Source: DAOVXM01 sp963746255 (lineage in GTDB: Bacteria > Chloroflexota > Anaerolineae > Anaerolineales > UBA4823). From it: 16,251 nucleotides of DNA. Where the stretch lies: positions 1 through 16,251 of the forward strand of contig CAVVAJ010000004.1 in NCBI GenBank assembly GCA_963746255.1. The letters are read 5' to 3'. The notes under the pieces were generated by a model. The model was not told the origin of the DNA. It saw nothing but the letters and a program-made list of their open reading frames with translations, and did no database searches. This document shows, piece by piece, positions 5,586 through 13,218 of the stretch (within the stretch, counting starts at the first letter, position 1; each line of letters opens with the position of its first letter). The translations under genes and the position numbers were made by a program.

Positions 5586-7131
5586 CGCTACTCCTGTCGT
5601 TCTCGGGCAGTTGAATCTGCTTGGATCTCATCTCCCGGTTGAGCCGGAAGAAATCCTGGGCAACGAGGAGATACCACGCCACGCCCCCAATCGTCCCTAC
5701 GAATAGCAAAAAAGTACCAACCACTGGGATAAAGAAAAACAATCCGGGTGCACTTGCGATCATACCGGTGATGGCGGTAAATTTTTGGAAGAAGTGGCTC
5801 CTCAGCATGAGCAGCGAACTGATCAAACCAGATAATGCCAGGAAGACGGTGAATACCATCCAGGCAGTCCCGTTGAAAAGAGCCAGCAATGCCTCTCCGG
5901 CAGCTGTATAAAGGCTCCTGGCTGCATCGGTTGGCGCGTCACGATACTGCCCGCTCAGGTAGACCAGGTCCGCCAGAGGTCTGGCAGCGATAATCAAAAT
6001 CACTGCCATTATGCCCAGGACCAAAGCAACCAGCGCGTATGACTCGTTCACCTGTTTGAGCGCAGCATATAAGGCCAGCAGCGGTAGAATATTGATCAGC
6101 TGGATTAATAGCAAGAGCAAATCCAGCGACAACAGCCCGCCCAACAGGTCGTTTTGAAGGGTCGTGAAGATCTCTTCAGTGGAAGCAACCCCTGCTGAAA
6201 ATGGCCAGATCAAGAATGCGATCACTGCTAAGACCACCAGGAACGCTACAATAAGGCTGGAGTATGCCCCGATCCAGTAGAGTTCCTTCCAGCGCAGGTC
6301 GTTTGCGGTGAAGGTAAGTTCACCCGGGGGCTGTTGTGTCATCGGATGCTCCTTTTCGGCTACCAAGGTTCCATTCGATTGGATTGTTTTGCGTGTCCCG
6401 AGCTTGATCAGCTTGACTGCAATGAGTACATACCAGACCATGCGAAACGGAGCCGAAAGCGTCGGAGGCAGCCAGCTGATGGCTGGCGAAAGGGCCAGGA
6501 CAACAAAATACAGCAGGCCAATACCGTTCGCAAGCAACCCGCTGATGGCGGCTGCCCTGCCAAAAACCGGACTGCGCAACATGACCAAGGAACTGATCAC
6601 CCCAGCGATCAGGACCAGCAGCAGGCTGATGTAGCTGCCCGTACCAGAAGATTGGGATGCCAGTATCACCTCTCCAGCGACCAGCAACCGGAACTGCTCC
6701 GCTTCAACCCCGGCTGCTGCGAACTGCCGGCTGAGTGAGAGCATATCCAGGGCATGATTGCTGATGAGATAAACGCTGCAGCCGCAAAAAGCTAAAGTGG
6801 TGGCAACCAACATCGCGCTGCTGCTGGTCATCCTGAGTGCCGCAAAAAGAGCTAAAAAGATCAATGCCACAAGAGTATAATTCACGAGATCGATCAGACC
6901 GAGGAAAGCCAAACCTACAAAGGGATTTGTCTGCAGCAGCTCAAACCACTCCAAAGCTAAGATGGGTTCGACCTCAGGCACACTGAAAATGCCAAAGCCG
7001 TTGAAGGCCCACATCTCGGCACCAAAATTCCTGCGGAAAAAGATGACTGCAAGGAATGCTGCCACAGCCCCGATGATGTACAGGGGTTTCCAGGCGGCAT
7101 CGCTTGCTGCAGGGGGCGAGGAATTATCCAT
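5569..7131 (-). CDS. Two-copy (tandemly fused) integral membrane protein
   Basis: The 520 residues are two homologous halves. Each opens with a WK(P/E)LYxIGA segment (WKPLYIIGA near residue 14, WKELYWIGA near 292) and has about six membrane helices. Each half also contains a matching block: GVISSLVMLRSPVFGRAAAISGL in the first, GLISSLLMLRSHFFQKFTAITGM in the second. The halves are joined at residue 264, a Met preceded by its own ribosome binding site (see 6340-6354). The family resembles DUF4386-like membrane proteins, a tentative assignment with no known activity. The first start has only a weak ribosome binding site. The gene follows plsC after 64 bases and overlaps the next small gene by 17 bases. 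It may have arisen by loss of the stop codon between two tandem paralogues. Confidence 0.8.
   Translation of the reverse strand: MDNSSPPAASDAAWKPLYIIGAVAAFLAVIFFRRNFGAEMWAFNGFGIFSVPEVEPILALEWFELLQTNPFVGLAFLGLIDLVNYTLVALIFLALFAALRMTSSSAMLVATTLAFCGCSVYLISNHALDMLSLSRQFAAAGVEAEQFRLLVAGEVILASQSSGTGSYISLLLVLIAGVISSLVMLRSPVFGRAAAISGLLANGIGLLYFVVLALSPAISWLPPTLSAPFRMVWYVLIAVKLIKLGTRKTIQSNGTLVAEKEHPMTQQPPGELTFTANDLRWKELYWIGAYSSLIVAFLVVLAVIAFLIWPFSAGVASTEEIFTTLQNDLLGGLLSLDLLLLLIQLINILPLLALYAALKQVNESYALVALVLGIMAVILIIAARPLADLVYLSGQYRDAPTDAARSLYTAAGEALLALFNGTAWMVFTVFLALSGLISSLLMLRSHFFQKFTAITGMIASAPGLFFFIPVVGTFLLFVGTIGGVAWYLLVAQDFFRLNREMRSKQIQLPENDRSSDVGAG
6340..6354 (-). promoter_or_regulatory. Internal ribosome binding site and ATG inside the two-copy membrane gene
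   Basis: On the minus strand AAGGAG (6349-6354) lies six bases before an in-frame ATG (6340-6342) that begins MTQQPPGELTFTANDLRW, exactly where the second homologous half starts. It looks like the translation start of a formerly separate gene and could still yield a 257-residue product from 5569-6342. Confidence 0.6.
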
Positions 7132-7195
7132 AGGTCCGTGCTTCTAGTTCAAGCTGTCGTGGGGTATCGTGTGCAAATCCAAGACGGAATTGAGG

Positions 7196-7914
7196 CTATT
7201 GTACACGCAGAGGTGGGCTCACAATTGGAGGAGGAACAGGCTCCGAAAATCTCAGGTAATTCGTCGATGCTGCCTCCAAATCTGCATAGACCCCCCGGTA
7301 AGCCGGCGGGAGCAGCATGGCAAGCTGGTACATGATCTCGTCGGTAATCGCCCGGCGGACTGTGCCGTTCACACGTTCGCCATGGGTCTACCAGCTTGAA
7401 AGGCTTCCCGACGATGATGTTGAAATCCGTCCGGCGCAGGCGGCGCATATTCTGGTGGATGATCTCACTGCCGTAGTAGACCAGCGGCAGCAGTGGGGCG
7501 CCCGAGTGTAGGGCTAGGCGTGACCACGCCGGGATGGCCGCGCTGTAACCGACCGTGCCCGCTGCGAGTACCCTCCGGGGTGATGCCGACGATCTTATCT
7601 TCCTTGAGCGCCTGCAATCCCGCCTTGAGGGCGCTGACATCCGCTGTACTGCGCCGGATTGGGATTGCGCCCCCCATGCTGAACAGCGGCCCCAGTATCG
7701 GACTGTCCCAGGTGGCTGATTTGGCGTACCCGGTAATCGGCCGGGGCAGCAGGTGGGTATAGAGCAGCGGTACTTCGATAAAATTGATATGGTTGCAGAC
7801 CAGGATCAGCGGCCCTTTCTGGGGCACCTGCACTAACGCCTCTGCCTCAACCTGGCAGAGCAGGCGGGTGATCCCTTTAATCGAAAATGTCAGTGCCCGT
7901 TGAGCAAGCGGCAT
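7196..7914 (-). pseudogene. plsC: PlsC-type 1-acylglycerol-3-phosphate acyltransferase, two frameshifts
   Basis: PlsC enzymes acylate lysophosphatidic acid to phosphatidic acid at the membrane. Frame A (7914 to about 7519) gives MPLAQRALTFSIKGI, acyltransferase motif I as NHINFIE (41-47) and motif III as PEGTRSG (113-119), then GRLQRGHPGVV. Frame B continues LALHSGAPLLPLVYYGSE and GKPFKLVD. Frame C continues ITDEIMYQLAMLLPPAYRGV to a TAG at 7196-7198. Each change needs one base removed: an extra G at 7518-7519 and one in GGG at 7384-7386 (+ strand). The composite would be about 239 residues, normal for the family. Motif I has Glu where Asp is usual (HX4E), which I recall in related Chloroflexota proteins. 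The ATG follows the lipid kinase stop by eight bases, with GAGGA between. Sequencing error is a real alternative to a true pseudogene. Confidence 0.82.
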
Positions 7915-7922
7915 ATTTCCTC

Positions 7923-8849
7923 TTATCCTGCAACTGTGACTACTTCCAACGCGGCCGGCAGGAGCTTCAGCTGCAGCGATTCTCCTGCCTCACACAAGGT
8001 CTCACCGTCCATGTGCGCAGGTAAGCTGCCGTTCACGGATGTGATACGCAGCTCGTCCGTCTGGTAGGTGTGGATGGCCGGGTGGGATGCCTGGGTGCCC
8101 TGCATAAAGCGAAGCATCAGGTAGAAGATTTTCGCTTTGCTGACCTGGTCGGCAATGCTCAGGTCGAACAATCCGTCTTCCATCGATCCTTCCGGCGCCA
8201 TCATAAAGCCCCCGCCCAGTCGCCGTCCGTTCATGATTGAGACCATCAACGCAGGCTGCTCTATGGTACGGTCGTTGAACTCAAGCCGCACGGTGGGGGC
8301 TGTGTAGTACAGGAATATCGTCTTCAGCGCCCCAACGATATAGGATGGGAAACCATGCAGGCGCTTCAATTTCAGCGCTTCAAAGCCGACCACCGCGTCA
8401 AAGCCAACCCCGACACCGTTGCCGAAGTAGCGCCCGTCCGGGTAATCGCCGCCCGCTACATAACCGACATCGATGGTCTGGCGCTGATCAGCCGCCAGCA
8501 CCTGGCAGGCTTCCGCCAGACCCATGGGTACTTTCACACCGAAGCAGTAATCGTTGCCGCGGCCGACCGGGATCACACCGATCACCGCCTTCCCAAGGCC
8601 CGCCTGGCTGGCCTGCACCAGCCCGTTCAGCACCTCGTTGGCCGTTCCGTCACCACCAGCCGAGACGACAACGTCGAATCCCGCGGCGGCAGCCTCTTTG
8701 GCAAGCTGGATAGCGTGACCGGGCGCCTCGGTACGCACCAATTCGTAATCTAATCCGTGTTCGGTGAGCAGGCGCTCGATTTCGGGGATGCTCTGGCCCC
8801 CTTCGCCACGGCCTGAGGTTGGGTTTACGATGATTTTGTAGCGCTTCAT
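7923..8849 (-). CDS. Diacylglycerol kinase / LCB5-family lipid kinase
   Basis: A 308-residue protein with the DAGK catalytic fold: IIVNPTSGRG (residues 6-14) for nucleotide binding, the signature SAGGDGTANEVLNGL (63-77) and VIPVGRGNDYCF (about 93-104), then a C-terminal beta-sandwich ending with HMDGE near residue 280, a position that usually helps bind metal and close the active site. It would phosphorylate a diacylglycerol-like or long-chain-base lipid at the inner face of the membrane using ATP. Length and motifs are complete. AAAGGA precedes the ATG. The plsC gene follows by eight bases, so the pair probably feeds or recycles phosphatidic acid. The exact lipid substrate cannot be told from sequence; YegS- and BmrU-type enzymes are the nearest alternatives. 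Confidence 0.9.
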   Translation of the reverse strand: MKRYKIIVNPTSGRGEGGQSIPEIERLLTEHGLDYELVRTEAPGHAIQLAKEAAAAGFDVVVSAGGDGTANEVLNGLVQASQAGLGKAVIGVIPVGRGNDYCFGVKVPMGLAEACQVLAADQRQTIDVGYVAGGDYPDGRYFGNGVGVGFDAVVGFEALKLKRLHGFPSYIVGALKTIFLYYTAPTVRLEFNDRTIEQPALMVSIMNGRRLGGGFMMAPEGSMEDGLFDLSIADQVSKAKIFYLMLRFMQGTQASHPAIHTYQTDELRITSVNGSLPAHMDGETLCEAGESLQLKLLPAALEVVTVAG

Positions 8850-9041
8850 ATTATCCTTTGGTGAGAAAAGTGATTAAGTTTGATTTCGGGAACCAATCCT
8901 GTCTTGATAAACCCCAAACTCGCCTGAGGGTTCCGCCGAGGTACATAAATATCGATATCTATGTTCACGCGCTCAGGTACGTACCATCACCCCCCAGTGG
9001 AGATGCATTAGCGGCAGCATATCTTAAAAGATTAACACAAA

Positions 9042-9070
9042 ATTATATATAGAATATCCATATGCAACAA
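9042..9070 (-). promoter_or_regulatory. Possible promoter of the lipid kinase-plsC operon
   Basis: Read on the minus strand, TATAAT (9042-9047) is a perfect -10 box, 17 bases from TTGTTG (9065-9070), a poor -35 box. The leader to the kinase ATG would be about 185 bases, in which I see no gene. Confidence 0.4.
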
Positions 9071-9100
9071 TTGGGCAGCCAATATAAACATGCCGCCCAA
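9071..9100 (-). terminator. Hairpin after the cyclase gene
   Basis: On the minus strand TTGGGCGGC pairs with GCTGCCCAA (one G-U pair) around a 12-base loop, about 40 bases after the cyclase stop, followed only by a short T-rich TTGTTG. It is a weak intrinsic terminator candidate directly against the -35 box of the next promoter. Confidence 0.4.
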
Positions 9101-9141
9101 CAAGGGCGAACCAGTTTCACTCGGCAGGGAAGCTGAACTGT

Positions 9142-9988
9142 TTAGCTCGATACCCCGATCACTCGCACCGGTATAATCTGGCTGCGGTTTTTCAGCTGAA
9201 GCTGGCGCAGCTCGCAGTTGTCCAGGGTTAGACCTGCCGCCTGGCAGGTCTCTTCTGTAACAAGTATTTCGCCGGCTCCAGCTTGAGAGGCCAGACGGAC
9301 GGTGATATTGGCCATATCCCCAAGCACGGTGATGTCACTCACACTCTGGGCCGATCCCACGGCACCGACATAGGCAGTGCCCGTGTGAACCCCGGCACCG
9401 ACCCTGATCCACGGGCCATTCGGGTCGCCATGCCCGGTCGCTGCGAGTAATGCTTGCGCGGCGTTGACAGCGATCCGTGGATGGTCCGGCCCCGCAATGC
9501 CGGGTACATACAGGCCGGCAACTTCATCGCCAATTAACTTGTCGATCAGCGCCCCGGTCTGAACCAGGACACCGGTCGTGGCAGTGTAGAAGCGATTGAT
9601 CAGGTGGTGGAAGGCGGATGCACCGATTTCTTCAGCGAGCGTGGTGGTGCCGCGCACATCTGCAAAGAGCAAGGTCAACTGGACCTCGGTACCCACCTGA
9701 TGATGCTTGACAATCTTCTCGCAGCGGTCACATAAGCTCGGGTTGAAACTGGATCTTCCAGTGCCAAAGCCGAAAAGGCTGACAATCGTCCCCTCCCAGG
9801 CCTTGAAAAGGAGCATTTCACACCCGGCAGCGAGTTGTGGACGGCAAACGGTTGAAGAGTTTCTGCACCGTTTTCACCTGGGCATCCAGGTGTGAGTGGT
9901 AACCGGTTAGATAGGCTTGCCAGAGGGTGAAAGCCCGCTCTGCCTGGCTGTCAGCAAGCTCATCATTATCATTCGGAAGTACGGTCAT
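9142..9988 (-). pseudogene. Class III adenylate/guanylate cyclase, interrupted
   Basis: The catalytic part (9816-9142) is complete: LLFADVRGTT with the first metal Asp, KLIGDEVAG with Lys and the second metal Asp, GAGVHTGTAYVGAVG, then VLGDMANITVRLAS carrying the base-selecting Asp and the Asn and Arg of the transition state. Lys/Asp suggests ATP as substrate. The N-terminal part starts at ATG 9988 (AAAGG nine bases upstream; a second ATG at 9994 is too close) and reads MTVLPNDNDELADSQAERAF to TTRCRV, then a UGA (9818-9820) where related proteins have the second Cys of a CxxC motif. A +1 shift follows in a CCCC run (9790-9793). A second CxxC (LCDRC) remains, so a small zinc-binding module is likely. 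As sequenced, only a headless cyclase from ATG 9816 could be made. Error in the assembly is possible. Confidence 0.78.
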
Positions 9989-10073
9989 AGCCATCTGCCT
10001 TTGCTTGCAGTTTCATCCTGCAATATCTACCATTAACCCATCTGTATGCCGTGACTCAAACATGCAGAAAATC

Positions 10074-10079
10074 ATTATA
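10074..10079 (-). promoter_or_regulatory. Possible -10 box of the cyclase gene
   Basis: TATAAT on the minus strand, about 86 bases before the cyclase ATG, without a good -35 box at the usual distance. The stretch 9989-10206 otherwise shows no gene. Confidence 0.25.
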
Positions 10080-10206
10080 GCCTTTAATCCCTATCCTTCT
10101 ATTGAGACAATGTGCAAGGCACTGCTGATAGGATGGTCGTGGAGAAAGATAGTTGCTTTTCAAGCTGCCCCCCTGACCCTTGCGAGCGGTAAAACAGCTG
10201 CATGAG

Positions 10207-11025
10207 TTATATATACACCTCATCCGATCCGTAAATCTGGAATTCCGCGACAGTTTCAAAACCCAGTGACTCGTACAGTCTCTCAGCCATTGGGGTGGAG
10301 TGTAGGACGGCCAATTGATACCCGCGTGAGTGGGCATCGTTCAGGGCTGCAAGCGTTAGGGCGCACGCTAGGCCAAGCCGGCCAGCTTCTGGTTTGGTGA
10401 CTACTGCGTAGATGCCAGCCGACCGGATTCCCAGATACATACCGGCCTTCGAGACCGGCTGCCCTGCCCGCCAAGCCTGCCACATGTGTGCCTTTGAGCC
10501 GCTCTTACCAAATCGGAACCCCGAAATGATGCCGGCGTAGTTCTCTTTATACTCATCCGGAACATGCCAGCGCCACGCGGCGAACTGGTAAAAGGCACTT
10601 ACATCAACGTCGTCGGCGACCTTACGGATCTCAATATCGTCAGGGATTGTGGGCAACTGCGGCAGGTCCGCGAGGCTCCGCACCATCCCGTAAATTGGTT
10701 CAATATACTTCAATCCTCGCTCCTGCAATCGCTTGGGCAAGTCGGGAGGTTCTGATGAAGGGTGAACGATCCACATGAACTGGGCTTCCTTGCGAGTAAA
10801 GTGCTGGATGATCTCATCGATCCGTTGATCCACGTTGACCTGCAGATTGGTCTTAAGGATTCCGTTGTAGGGGATAATGGGTATCGGCGTCTCAAACCAG
10901 AGCAGGTCGTCCTGCGCGTGCAGACAACACCCTGGTCCACATCCATAGGTCGACCATGTCTCCCAAAGATTGCTTTCAATCTCTCGAATCAGCCCGGCTC
11001 GATCGGAAAAATCGACTTCGCCCAT
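10207..11025 (-). CDS. GNAT-family N-acetyltransferase with an N-terminal extension
   Basis: A 272-residue protein. The C-terminal half is a GNAT domain: IEIRKVADDVDVSAFY (about residues 132-147) as strand 1 and helix 1, AGIYAVVTKPEAGRLGLACALTLAAL as motif A with the acetyl-CoA pyrophosphate loop GRLGLA, then QLAVLHSTPMAERLYESLGFETV, the usual motif B ending (YExLGF). The N-terminal half contains GCGPGCCLHAQDDLLWFETP and may be a degenerate second GNAT fold that completes a substrate pocket. The acceptor amine is unknown. Start choice rests on frame length; the ribosome binding site is weak (GTGAG). The gene has its own strong promoter (11118-11146) and is divergent from the nucleotidyltransferase gene. 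Confidence 0.85.
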   Translation of the reverse strand: MGEVDFSDRAGLIREIESNLWETWSTYGCGPGCCLHAQDDLLWFETPIPIIPYNGILKTNLQVNVDQRIDEIIQHFTRKEAQFMWIVHPSSEPPDLPKRLQERGLKYIEPIYGMVRSLADLPQLPTIPDDIEIRKVADDVDVSAFYQFAAWRWHVPDEYKENYAGIISGFRFGKSGSKAHMWQAWRAGQPVSKAGMYLGIRSAGIYAVVTKPEAGRLGLACALTLAALNDAHSRGYQLAVLHSTPMAERLYESLGFETVAEFQIYGSDEVYI

Positions 11026-11117
11026 GTCTCACGTCTCGCAAATGGGTATCCAGGTGTAAACGCGGCGAGTTGGACCGCTAAACGACGTAAAAAAAGGTTG
11101 CAAATGATCTATCTAGT

Positions 11118-11146
11118 ACTATAGCGAATCCAGTCTTGAGAGTCAA
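11118..11146 (-). promoter_or_regulatory. Sigma-70 promoter of the GNAT gene
   Basis: On the minus strand TTGACT (11141-11146) and TATAGT (11118-11123) stand exactly 17 bases apart, each one base from consensus. The leader to the ATG at 11025 would be about 86 bases. Confidence 0.7.
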
Positions 11147-11245
11147 CCAAATTGAGGGTGGGAACCAGGTTTTGAGATACTGAATAGGGCATGAGAAAGG
11201 GGTTTCGATAGGAGAATACCAGAATTAATCCTTAAGTACTTGGGG

Positions 11246-11279
11246 TAGGTTGCTCATCCCTAAAGAGAATCTCAACCTA
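11246..11279. other. Inverted repeat in the divergent intergenic region
   Basis: TAGGTTG (11246-11252) and CAACCTA (11273-11279) are perfect complements. They lie between the two divergent genes and upstream of a GATAAT that could be a -10 box for the nucleotidyltransferase. An operator is possible but not shown. The rest of 11026-11367 contains no gene. Confidence 0.3.
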
Positions 11280-11319
11280 TCATTCTTATGGGATAATATC
11301 CAAAAAGTCGCGATCAAGT

Positions 11320-11346
11320 GTTTATACCAGGCACCATGGTTTAAAC
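11320..11346 (+). promoter_or_regulatory. Inverted repeat in the leader of the nucleotidyltransferase gene
   Basis: GTTTATACCA (11320-11329) and TGGTTTAAAC (11337-11346) are ten-base arms with one mismatch around the seven-base loop GGCACCA, ending 21 bases before the ATG and just upstream of AAGGG. It suits a dimeric repressor operator or an RNA hairpin that could mask the ribosome binding site. Confidence 0.45.
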
Positions 11347-11367
11347 AGGGTAGTAAAAAGGGACCAA

Positions 11368-11892
11368 ATGGTCAGCGCTGAGGACGTCCTTTTCATCTAT
11401 CACCGCCTAGCGGATAACGGTATTGAAATCTGGTTGACGGGTGGCTGGGGGATCGATGCATTACTTGGCAGGCAGACGCGCCCCCATAAAGATCTAGATG
11501 CACTGTTATCCCTGGATGATATGCGCCGGATGCACGCGCTGCTATCGCAAAATGGCTACAGCCTAAAGGAACACTGGCCAGAGAATACGTGGGTCCTAGA
11601 TGGGTCGGGACAAAAAACCGCCAGCGCCTATGTATTAAAGGACAGCGCGGGGTGCGAGTTTGATGTGCACGCCGTCCGCTTTGATGAGCACGGAAATGGG
11701 GTCCCTGTATGGGAAGATGACAGTGGACTGATCTTTACGAAGGCAAACCTGGCAGGCGCAGGTGCGATCGCCGGTTTCCCCATCCGGTGTATCACGGTTG
11801 AAATGCAGGTCACCTGTCATCGCGGGTACGAGCTGCCAGAGCAACACTTACATGATCTAGCATCGCTTCACGAAAAGTTTGCTGGCGAGTAA
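11368..11892 (+). CDS. LinA/Lnu-like antibiotic nucleotidyltransferase family protein
   Basis: A 174-residue cytosolic protein of the family that includes lincosamide nucleotidyltransferase LinA/LnuA and ANT(2''). The NTase signature is clear: IWLTGGWGIDALLGRQTRPH with GGWGID at residues 25-30, then KDLDALL with the metal-binding Asp42 and Asp44, and FDVHAV with a third acidic residue, Asp99. The C-terminal helix region with HRGYELPEQHLHDLASL parallels HSGYDLTETDHFDIKNL in LinA as I remember it, and the overall length is close (161 in LinA). Such enzymes transfer AMP to a hydroxyl of lincosamides or aminoglycosides; whether this one gives resistance is unknown, and many environmental homologues have no tested substrate. 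A hydrolase lipoprotein gene follows by 16 bases, so they are probably cotranscribed. Confidence 0.82.
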   Translation: MVSAEDVLFIYHRLADNGIEIWLTGGWGIDALLGRQTRPHKDLDALLSLDDMRRMHALLSQNGYSLKEHWPENTWVLDGSGQKTASAYVLKDSAGCEFDVHAVRFDEHGNGVPVWEDDSGLIFTKANLAGAGAIAGFPIRCITVEMQVTCHRGYELPEQHLHDLASLHEKFAGE

Positions 11893-11908
11893 ACAATCAG
11901 GAGGGAGC

Positions 11909-13136
11909 ATGAACCACAACAAGCTTTATGGATCCATTATTGGACTGACAATCATCCTAGCTGCTTGTGCCTCCCCCACAGCAGTCCTGCCAGATGAGAC
12001 AACGGCTAGTGTAAACCCAACCGCAACGAAGCCACAGATATCTACTGAAACAAAGCAAGCTGCACCTGAAACTAGGGTACCCACGCGTACAACTGCTGCT
12101 TCGCTGACAGCACCCCAGGGTGAACAAGAGCCGGCTTCGTTCCCGCTGGCCGAACCCGGTCCATATTTTGCGGGAGCTCGCGAGGTCGTCATTGTCGATG
12201 AAAGCCGCGACGGACGCGAGATCAAGCTGACGATCTGGTATCCGGCGGTGGAACATGTTCGATGCGGATGGTAAACCGATCGTGGAGGATGCCCCAGCTG
12301 ACATGAGCGGCGCCCCTTATCCACTGATCCTAACGGGACGCCATTCTGGCGATTATCTCTTTAAATCGCACCTGGCTACGTATGGGTTCGTAACCGCGAC
12401 CGTGCGCTCACCGAAATTTTCCTATACGCAAAACTGGGATTTGAACGTAATCGACGGACCGCTGGACTTCCTGTTTGCCTTGGACCAGCTGGCATCGCAG
12501 CCGCCCGAAGGACTTGCCGGGGTGATCGATGCCAACCGGGCAGGCGCGGCGGGTTATTCGTGGGATGGATTCTTTTCGCTCGCCGTAGGCGGGGTGCGGA
12601 TTAACCCAGATCATTATCTATCACAGTGTGCGCTAGCTCCCTCGCTCGAACCTCCGCTTAGTGATTCCTTGATGAACTACTACTGCAGCTTGTCGAATAA
12701 ATGGGACAAATTGACCGCTTACGCAGGCGATGCGATGACTACCAGCGAGGATGGTCTTTGGCAGCCGCTGACGGATGACCGCATCCTGGCAGTGATGCCG
12801 ATGGCTCCCGATGGGGCCTGGTTATATGGTGAACGCGGGCTGGCAGCCGTGGATATCCCAACCTTCATCCTCGTTGGTACAGAAGATACCTTATACGATA
12901 TTGACGCCAGCTACATTTATGAACATCTTAGAACAGCCAAGAAATACCTGATATCGTACGTTGACAAAGACCATATGCTGGTGGAGTTTACCGAACCAAA
13001 GCGGCGGATCAACCACTTTGCGAGCGCGTTCTTTGGTTATTACCTGCAGGGGCGAGAGGAGTATGGGGCATATTTTTCCGCAGATTTCGTCGCGCAGTTT
13101 GACGATTTGTACTGGGGTGTGTATCCAGATGAGTGA
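11909..13136 (+). pseudogene. Alpha/beta-hydrolase lipoprotein, frameshifted
   Basis: The start ATG 11909 has AGGAGGGAG directly upstream. Frame A gives a lipoprotein signal (MNHNKLYGSIIGLTIILAAC, lipid-linked Cys20), a Thr/Pro-rich linker and the first hydrolase strands REIKLTIWYPAVE. At about 12254 the frame shifts by +1 and continues FDADGKPIVEDAPADMSGAP, then YPLILTGRHSGDYLFKSHLA. The nucleophile elbow is GYSWDG (Ser in AAGYSWDGFF), the acid probably the Asp in LVGTEDTLYD, and the base His in DKDHMLVEF. This matches the PAF-acetylhydrolase/dienelactone-hydrolase-like esterases anchored outside the membrane. The composite length is about 408 residues. Only one single-base change is needed, so this is either a young pseudogene or a sequence error. 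The second frame alone (12255-13136) keeps the catalytic core but lacks export. Confidence 0.8.
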
Positions 13137-13218
13137 AACCATTCGTTTAGGATTGAATGGGGCGTAAAGAGCACGTATCTGCAGGTGCGTTAGCTATCTT
13201 GGTATCAAGAGCATACTC

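Noticed and set aside
7149..7640. A separate 163-codon minus-strand gene downstream of plsC
   Set aside because: Its middle part is the continuation of the acyltransferase in another frame; its start and end are out-of-frame translation.
9818..9820. Selenocysteine codon in the cyclase
   Set aside because: A frameshift follows nine codons later and no convincing SECIS-like hairpin was seen; kept only as a low-interest observation.
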